Shown piece by piece: positions 20,232-26,042 of a stretch of 26,042 nt of DNA; position 1 is the stretch's first letter; every line of letters begins with the position of its first letter. The position numbers and the translations under genes are program-made. This DNA comes from Chara braunii (lineage: Eukaryota > Streptophyta > Charophyceae > Charales > Characeae): positions 1,493,286 through 1,519,327 of the forward strand of contig BFEA01000002.1 of assembly GCA_003427395.1 (NCBI GenBank), written 5' to 3'. The notes under the pieces were generated by a model. The model had not been told where the DNA came from. It searched no databases and saw only the letters and a list, made by a program, of their open reading frames with translations.

Positions 20232-20846
20232 CTGGACACTGTTTCTAAGCTGAATGGTCCAGGGCTATGTTTATTTGTCTGTTTTCCGAAGGACCATGCA
20301 TTGTTTCTAAGCTGAATGACCGGGTTGGTCTGTTTATTTTTTAGGGTTTGCCTGACTGAAGGGTTTAATCTTTTGTTTTATTTTGAGGGAGAATTTTTGG
20401 TCTAAGGCTAAACATTGTTTCTAAGTTGAATGGTTTAGCCTGAAAACCACGCACATAAGTATAAACTGAGTATAAACAGGAAATACTTTATTTATACTTG
20501 CGTGAGAACTGACAGTTGAACATTGTTTCTAAGCTGAATGGTCCACCACTAAGCCATATCATTAAGAAGAGAAGGGAAAGTACTAAGTATAATTGGAAGT
20601 AATCTAGGCAAGCTGAGCATTGTTTCTAAGCTGAATGGCTCAGTCCCCTGGCCATATTTTTATTTCTTTTGAGAACAAAGTCTGAAAATTATTAAATTTT
20701 GGATATTAAACAATTCAGGGCGAGTAGACATTGTTTCTAAGCTGAATGATCTAGTTATATGCCCAAAGAAGAAAAAAGTAGTTGTATAACATGTTCGTTT
20801 ATATCCTAAAGGCATGCTAGACATTGTTTCTTAGTTGAATGGTCTA
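20232..20846 (+). repeat. Array of seven hairpins with a conserved 19-nt core and variable complementary arms
   Basis: The core ATTGTTTCTAAGCTGAATG (copies differ at 0-2 bases) occurs seven times, all in the same direction, beginning near 20238, 20300, 20414, 20522, 20619, 20730 and 20823, so 62 and then 93-114 bp apart. The flanks are complementary yet different in each: CTGGAC/GTCCAG (20232/20257), GACCA/TGGTC (20292/20326, offset), GGCTAAAC/GTTTAGCC (20406/20433), an imperfect GTTGAAC/GTCCACC (20515/20541), CTGAGC/GCTCAG (20613/20638), TAGA/TCTA (20725/20750), TAGAC/GTCTA (20818/20842). Inside, ATT can pair with AAT, leaving a GTTTCTAAGCTG loop and a bulged G. Copies 4, 5 and 7 are followed within about 15 nt by CATAT. 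Spacers show no other strong similarity. No family I know fits. Confidence 0.85.
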
Positions 20847-21145
20847 ACACCGTGTCATATGTAAGATGGGTACAAGGGATAAATCATCTGAAAGTTTCAT
20901 GAACTATTTATGAGAATTTGATTTGGGGTAGGTGGGAGTACTTACCTTTGTGGTTTGGCCTTGCATGTGGCTGAGTGAAATCACTACCTTGTCTGAGTTC
21001 CAGTTTGATAGGTAGTTGTTTTAGTGCTCGCCACGTGCTAGAGCTATAGGAGTTAGTTTCAATTCCTACATTTTCTGACCTAACCTTTTTTACTTGGGTT
21101 AATTCTTGCATTTTCAGGGATCATTTTGTATACTTGGCTTTGTAT
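20847..21145. other. Right part of the single-copy centre; nothing recognised
   Basis: About 300 bp between the last hairpin and the first ~123-bp unit. A minus-strand frame of 67 codons (21111-20908) has no motif. Its right end (TTGGCTTTGTATAAATC) already resembles the start of the neighbouring tandem units. Confidence 0.5.
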
Positions 21146-21760
21146 AAATCTTGGTAAGCTACTTTCTTTACGGGAAGCGCTACCAAAATTTCTGCAAAAT
21201 TCAAGGAGTTAATTAAGTTTTGAATTTTCAAAGTCCAACTTGTCTAAATGTTATATATGGTTTAGTAAGAAATCTGGGAAGTCTCATTTTCTAAGAGGAG
21301 TGTTGCCAAAATTTTTACTAATTCAAGGAGTTAGACAAAATTGGACCTTGAGAAGTCAAAGTCACTTCAGATTCTAAACTTAGCTTTGTATAAATCTTGG
21401 ATTAATATTTTTTCAAAAGGAATGTTGCCAAATTTTTACAAATCTAAGGAGTTAGTTAAATTTTGTCTTAGTTGAACTCAAGTTTGTTTTTTGACTTCAA
21501 ATCGGACTTAGTATAAATCTTGGAAGTCGTCTTTTCTGAAAGGAGTGCTGCTCAAATTTTTACTAATTCAGGGAGTTAAACAAAATTTGACTTTCCAGAA
21601 TTAGAGATTATTTATATTTTCATATTTGGGCTTAGTATAAATTCTGAGAAAACAATTTCCTACGGGAAGCGCGCTGTCGAAATTGTTTTTAGTTTAAAGG
21701 AGATAGGTTATATTTTGACAAGTGACAATTCTGACAATCCACTCTGTATAGAGGAGATTC
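21146..21760 (+). repeat. Five ~123-bp tandem subterminal units at the inner end of the right arm
   Basis: Units begin with AAATCTTGG-like sequence at 21146, 21270, 21392, 21515 and 21639 (periods 124, 122, 123, 124), each preceded by CTTAGTATA or CTTTGTAT. Each contains GGAAGCGCT/GGAGTGTTG-CCAAAATTT about 25 bp in and CAAGGAGTTA about 50 bp in. Units 4 and 5 lie in the inverted repeat; units 1-3 have no counterpart on the left. Confidence 0.8.
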
Positions 21761-22053
21761 TTCCAAAGACCTACCTTTGCGTTGGGTATTGGCTTAGAGG
21801 TAGGCATAGGCTTAGCTTGTAGGAGGACGTTGGGTGAGAATGTGCTATGGAGCTTTATTCTCCATACACTTATGAGTTTAACTTGGGTATTGACCTGTCT
21901 TGTGTTACAGGTCCTCTTGATCGTTTGATTCAAGATTCGGACTAGATTCAGCTTGATCCCAAGAGGATTATCTTCTGGTATCACTGATAATAGGTTGGTT
22001 GCCGATTCGTCGGTTTACGACTCAACTCTAATCCACTCTTGTCACTCAACCTA

Positions 22054-22067
22054 AAGGCTTTAGCCTT
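22054..22067. repeat. Perfect dyad AAGGCTTTAGCCTT, right arm
   Basis: Mirror partner of 18692-18705, with both 6-bp stems unchanged. Confidence 0.55.
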
Positions 22068-22744
22068 GTGATTTGAATTGTTTTGTTGTGTTTTCGCCTA
22101 GACTTTTATTTTAATGGTCATTTAAGAAAAATACTGAGTATTTTATTTTGAGGAGTTGCACAAGAGTGAGGCTTGCATGGCTGACGCAAGACGTGTGAGT
22201 GCAGAGAATGGTTGAAGTTGACCCCGTGTAGTGCATGGACTTTTGGTTGAATCTTTAATGCGATTGCAGGTATGTTTGGTGGTTCGGACTTTGGATTTGA
22301 CTGTCTGCGATCATATACATATATATATGACTGAGAGGAGTCTCATTGTGATTGTGAGAAGTGAACGTCACACAATTATAACCCTCTATATATATGTAAA
22401 TACATATGTCTTGAGTGTTTTGCGCGACCTACTGTGACTGCGCGTAAGGGTTAAACATATTATGTTTTTGAGAAAAAAAAGGAGATCCCTTGCTATCCTT
22501 TGTTTTTTAGAGTTTTTTATAGTTGGACGTTATAGTATGTGGCAGTCGTCAAAGTCAAACCCCTTGATTTCTCTCCAGACCCTTGATGATGAAGCTGGTC
22601 TTCAGGGCGATAAGAGATGATTGCCACCACATGTATGAACTTGTGTACCACACTTTCTGCAAGGTGTAGAAGAGGGTGTCGTTCTCAACCACACTTGGCG
22701 GTTGTCCAACGTCGAGAGATCAATCACTCAAGGCGCGTGTCAGA

Positions 22745-22760
22745 CGACACTTGAGTGTCG
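22745..22760. repeat. Perfect dyad CGACACTTGAGTGTCG, right arm
   Basis: Mirror partner of 17995-18010, with both 7-bp stems unchanged despite nearby divergence (for example GGCTGACATACG against GTCTGACACGCG on the same strand). Confidence 0.6.
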
Positions 22761-22883
22761 AATGCGAACCTCGAGATTAACGAGGACCGCATGAGTATGG
22801 GTACTACATAGTACGCCATCATTGCGACTGCTTGTGTATGCTTGCATTGCGAGTCGATATGAGTTAGCCCTGCGTCCGCGTGG

Positions 22884-22890
22884 TTTTATA
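22884..22890 (-). promoter_or_regulatory. Inward-facing TATA box, right arm
   Basis: TTTTATA on the plus strand, so TATAAAA on the minus strand, within GACTTAGTATAAAACCACG and followed by CGGACGCAGGGCTAACTC. Mirror partner of 17865-17871, pointing to the centre. Confidence 0.4.
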
Positions 22891-22944
22891 CTAAGTCTCA
22901 TGTGCGACACCTATCCGATTTTCGCATTGGAGAGTTATCATTAT

Positions 22945-23071
22945 GGGATGGTTACTAAGGGACTAGGAGTGTTGTCGCGTTGTTTGTTCTGTGTTATTCT
23001 ATATATGTGGGATGGTTTCTAAGGGACTAGGAGTGTTGTCGCGTTGTTTGTACTGTGTTATTCTATATATG
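22945..23071. repeat. 64-bp tandem duplication in the right arm
   Basis: The block from GGGATGGTTACTAAGGGACT through TTCTATATATG occurs twice (22945-23008 and 23009-23071) with only about two differences. The left arm has a single copy (around 17785-17815), so the duplication came after the arms formed and is much younger than their divergence. Confidence 0.85.
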
Positions 23072-23565
23072 CATGTGTGCGTGCGTGTTTTAATTTTTAT
23101 GTCTTTAAAGTGGTGTACGCGTGGCGTGTGGGATACATCCTAGTCAACAGACGACGAGTCGCGCTTGGGACCTGAACCCCCCAAGACGTCGGTTCGCATG
23201 CGGGTCCGATAGAGGCGTAAAACCGCGCGTACCCCCTATGCTACAGCGAACGAGAAACGCCCTCGGCTGGTCCACCTCTGCGATTGCAAGTGATTAGCTT
23301 TCGTACTGTGGACTGACAGCTCGACAGGGATACGCCCGCCGAAGGGAGGTGATAGCTCCGGTAAGGTGGAGGTAAGTCGTGCCTCGTGTTGGCCTTATCT
23401 TGTCGTAGGGGCTCGCGAGGGGTATGGCTGGCGCACTCGGCTGGAGCGGCTTGCGGAAGCTCCATGTGTATTCGCGACGAGGATCAAACCGACTCCTGTG
23501 TGACGAGGCCGGGAGGGTCCCGCCCCGTTTTGTGCGGTGTTGGACTGATATGCTCGACACCGCTC

Positions 23566-23897
23566 CAGTGCATTTTTTTTTCTTTCAAGAAAACTTTTTC
23601 ATTATATAAGTTGGAAAGCAGGTCCACTATCCCTTATATGAAACACCGCTCCAGGCTTCCTCCCATTGGAGAACCCTGAGACAACGACATTGATGACGTC
23701 CTTTTCAGAAAGGGCGTACCACTGCTTCACCCCTGTAACAATGACTTGTTCCCTCTCGTTTTTCTAGGGGCCTGAAGTTCCTGTGCCATATGAGCCCCCC
23801 CTCCCTCAACAGGTAAGGCTGTTTACCTCCAAAATTTCCTTGACCCAACAACATTGATGGTTTCCTTGTAGGAAGGATTGACCATTGCTCCTTTCTG
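23566..23897. other. Flank of the inverted-repeat element; no recognisable gene
   Basis: Starts with a T-rich tract and AT-rich sequence (23573-23610). No motif seen in short frames on either strand. Confidence 0.4.
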
Positions 23898-24332
23898 ATG
23901 TTGAACACATACCCCATCTGCCACTCTCAATCTGGAGATATATTGACTCCTAAGGCTACCATCCCACTCTGCTCTGAGCGGGTTTCCCCTAATGGGCTCG
24001 TGTTCCCTCCTTGTGCTCCTCTTTTATTCTGGCTCTTTTCTGCTGCAAAATGCGCAGCTCCAAAAGATTTTGTTGTTGATTTGCCGTTAGTACACAAACC
24101 CCTTATGGTCATATGCGTTGGAATACCTAACCAAGTTCAAGACACTACTCACGCAAGGACTTTCCTGGATGTATTTGACCACTGTTACGGCCAGACAGGG
24201 ATGTACCTGACTGCAATTACGTCCATAGATAAGTTGAAAAAGTTCTGGTGCGAGTATGTGCTTAGCATTGCACCGATAATAAACAGAGGTCTCTTCTCTC
24301 AGTTGATCCTCTGTTGCTTGCCAGAGTACTAG
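23898..24332 (+). CDS. Unrecognised 144-codon open frame
   Basis: I do not recognise this. The frame starts MLNTYPICHSQSGD and ends LFSQLILCCLPEY. It has mixed, protein-like composition, with a hydrophobic stretch near residues 35-50 (PCAPLLFWLFSAAKCAAP) and a segment TFLDVFDHCYGQTGMYLTAI. A 127-codon frame on the other strand (24470-24087) overlaps it, so one of the two at most is real. No promoter or splice signal decides the matter; it could be a relic of another element or chance. Confidence 0.2.
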   Translation: MLNTYPICHSQSGDILTPKATIPLCSERVSPNGLVFPPCAPLLFWLFSAAKCAAPKDFVVDLPLVHKPLMVICVGIPNQVQDTTHARTFLDVFDHCYGQTGMYLTAITSIDKLKKFWCEYVLSIAPIINRGLFSQLILCCLPEY

Positions 24333-24619
24333 AATCAGTCCTGAACCACCATTCTGCTTATGACGGCGTCCAAGGATAACATATATATACCAATGGGTGG
24401 GTGCACTCAGTAAACAGCTTACACTTGGGTACCAGAAGGACCCACAGTCGCCTACTATTCTCTTTTTCAAAGGAGGTCGCCGCTTACTCCGTTGTGTTCA
24501 TTTAATCATGATTTGAACTCATGTTTTCATTTAAACCACCTCTATTGAAAGGAGACTCTCATTCATGCAACCTCCATAACCATGTGAGTGTGCAGAGATG
24601 ACAATCACAATCACATCAA

Positions 24620-25039
24620 CTACAGGAGATCAAGTTTGCCTTCCTCCTCAAAATCGCCACACAGTTCACCCACACATATGTCATACACTTGCAACTTCAA
24701 AATAGCAGATCTCTCCCTCGAACCTGCAATGGAACTTCCCACAACACAGACCCTGCCACTCGTTGCTACACGATGCAACCTGAGTTCAACGAAATCTTCC
24801 CGTATGGAAGACTCTACCACATAAGCATATCTCCTCTCCTCTTGCTCTTTCCAAGGATCTCTATTGAACATCGAAGTGGTGCTCCTACTCGATGACTCAC
24901 TCGCCACCGAGCAAAAACTATGTCCTACGAGCACTTGACACAACAGCGCGATCCCACTGCAAAAATAACAGGGAACAACAACTAAAAGATGGCAACACGA
25001 TAGCCCTACTTCTTCAACTATGGCAGCCTTCTTCACCAT
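24620..25039 (-). CDS. Unrecognised 139-codon open frame
   Basis: Not recognised. The N-terminal third is Cys/Val/Leu-rich (CCHLLVVVPCYFCSGIALLC), which could span a membrane. The rest is hydrophilic and looks more like a coding exon: NRDPWKEQEERRYAYVVESS, IREDFVELRLHRV and ILKLQVYDICVGELCGDFEE, with even codon use and helix-like patterning. Shorter frames on the plus strand overlap. Could be an exon of a host gene or another decayed ORF. Confidence 0.25.
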   Translation of the reverse strand: MVKKAAIVEEVGLSCCHLLVVVPCYFCSGIALLCQVLVGHSFCSVASESSSRSTTSMFNRDPWKEQEERRYAYVVESSIREDFVELRLHRVATSGRVCVVGSSIAGSRERSAILKLQVYDICVGELCGDFEEEGKLDLL

Positions 25040-25365
25040 ACAGCGCGCTGCTTGATTTCACGAACCGACACCACGTAGAATGAATCCCCCCAACAACGAA
25101 TTCTGCACTTTTGTTTTCCTGGGGACACTTCCCCTGTTGCCCTTGGAAGTCTCTGAATACTTGCTGGAGGCATACTTACTGCACGAATGCTACTAAACAC
25201 CGACTTTACGTTCATATAAGAGCATGTCTCAGGTTCAAGGCTCCGCCAGCACAATCAACACTTACAACAGGGTATAACAACAGATGAGGGCAGAGGTTAG
25301 TCAACATCAGGTCTCGGGCTCAAACTCCAACAGCATCAACAACAAGCATACAACATAACCGAAAG

Positions 25366-25386
25366 ACAACAACAACAACAACAACA
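25366..25386. repeat. (ACA)7 trinucleotide microsatellite
   Basis: Seven uninterrupted ACA units within a more diffuse CAA-rich region (25329-25386). Confidence 0.9.
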
Positions 25387-25711
25387 GGTCCTGGGATCAA
25401 ATCACGGCAGGCTTAGGAAGGTGAATCATTTCACTATGTTCCAACTATTACTGGTTCAAGCGGGGCTCGGCCTCCAAACCAAAATGGCTGGTGGCGGCAG
25501 CCAAAGAAAAGGAAAGTGTGCCCGCTGGTTCGCTTTCTTTTGGCGCAGTCGAGAAAAATAGCCTTGGGTGTAGTGGTGTTTTTATAACAGTTACATGTCG
25601 GTGTAATGAACCCAATCACACATAAAGCCCGTCAAAGTCGAAGTACAGAATGTCTCAGCGCATAATCAATGCATCCAAAAACCGTGCATGTAACAACAGT
25701 CGTATTTTTCA

Positions 25712-25766
25712 TCACCACTTCAGGACACCCTTCACCACTTCAGGACACCCTTCACCACTTCAGGAT
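25712..25766. repeat. 20-bp tandem repeat, about 2.7 copies
   Basis: The unit TCACCACTTCAGGACACCCT begins at 25712 and 25732, with a partial third copy at 25752 that ends in CAGGATGCAG. The first two are identical, so the repeat is recent. Confidence 0.9.
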
Positions 25767-26042
25767 GCAGCCTGCCTAAAGAGGTTCAAGCCACCGTCGA
25801 GCCAACGTCAAGCAGCACATACAAGACTGAATATCCAACCTCAGGGGTTGGGTCAACTTATAGCGTTGACGAGTGTTGACCAGCCTTCGGTCTCCCACAT
25901 ATAGCGGCCCAGACCGCTCATCGGCCAATCGACTAGGTGTTGTGCAGTTGCAGTTATCAGCATGTTCCCCTTTGGAGTTGATCTCATCCAGATACCTGCA
26001 AACAACCAGAGGTGTGTACCTGATCTGTGGTCGGGACTGGAA

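Larger units (their letters stand above)
17256..23565. mobile_element. Foldback-like element with ~2-kb terminal inverted repeats
   Basis: Left arm 17256-19215 and right arm 21541-23565 are reverse complements of each other; in a hand-aligned sample of about 200 bp (18786-18985 against the right arm) roughly 28 positions differ. Matching landmarks appear in mirror order: a Met-Glu-Leu-Pro-Gln frame (17355, 23465), a TATAAAACC block, the CGACACT dyad, the AAGGCT dyad, and the ~123-bp units at the inner ends. The centre (19216-21145) is single copy apart from a hairpin array. No transposase was found, so it would be non-autonomous. Long arms with internal tandem units resemble foldback elements or long-TIR MULEs; two opposed copies of a shorter repeat is an alternative. 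No clear target duplication was seen. Confidence 0.72.
21541..23565 (-). repeat. Right arm of the inverted repeat
   Basis: Reverse complement of 17256-19215. It is slightly longer because of a 64-bp tandem duplication (22945-23071). The outer end is TGCTCGACACCGCTCCAG; beyond it a T-rich tract (23573-23582) begins, which has no match on the left. Frames 23465-23241 and 21984-21694 (minus) are the counterparts of left-arm frames. Confidence 0.8.
25040..26042. other. No recognisable gene; small repeats only
   Basis: About 1 kb with short frames on both strands and no motif. A TATATA-like or splice context that would define a gene was not seen. It holds a (CAA)7 tract (25366-25386) and a 20-bp tandem repeat (25712-25766). 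Confidence 0.45.

Noticed and set aside
20232-20846. CRISPR array as an explanation for the seven regularly spaced cores
   Set aside because: The spacing varies (62-114 bp), the repeat is short with complementary variable flanks, there are no cas-like genes, and the setting is eukaryotic.

Overview
The window looks like nuclear DNA from a streptophyte (a land plant, or a charophyte-type alga). It carries a plant-type L1 LINE with a zf-RVT zinc domain, two Ty3/gypsy pol relics, microsatellites and a long inverted-repeat element, and I find no rRNA, tRNA or intact host gene. I cannot name the species. Almost every coding stretch is broken, so this is a transposon graveyard with nested insertions.

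Layout. 1-3340: no recognisable gene; a cluster of CACGTG boxes (915-1197) and a (CT)33 microsatellite. 3341-12360, minus strand: one large decayed Ty3/gypsy element, read right to left as gag with a CCHC knuckle, protease, reverse transcriptase, RNase H, a PHD-finger-like zinc module, integrase (zinc domain, mutated core, C-terminal domain), and then a further decayed ORF of about 570 codons downstream of pol. A poly(A)-tailed insertion of about 2 kb (9402-11391) splits gag from protease. 12540-13169: no gene. 13170-13830, minus strand: a second, different Ty3/gypsy RT fragment. 14281-17224, plus strand: a 5'-truncated L1-type LINE whose RT has lost the block that should carry the YADD motif. 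17256-23565: a foldback-like element with two inverted arms of about 2 kb (roughly 14% diverged in a hand-aligned sample). The arms contain ~123-bp tandem subterminal units (five on the right, two on the left). The 1.9-kb centre holds seven direct copies of a 19-nt core, flanked by short arms that change sequence from copy to copy; they stay fully complementary in four copies and partly so in three. 23566-26042: two unrecognised ORFs and small repeats.

The two strongest candidates for something undescribed are the conserved-loop, covarying-stem hairpin array at 20232-20846 and the PHD-like C4HC3 module inside the gypsy pol between RNase H and integrase (6521-6682). The first is not explained by any coding sequence I can see. 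The second lies in the same reading frame as its neighbouring pol domains, and its internal stop falls on the position of a conserved PHD aromatic residue.

Nothing here is likely to work as a unit today. The protease motif is altered, the integrase has lost two of three catalytic residues, the LINE lacks its catalytic block, and stops and frameshifts occur throughout.
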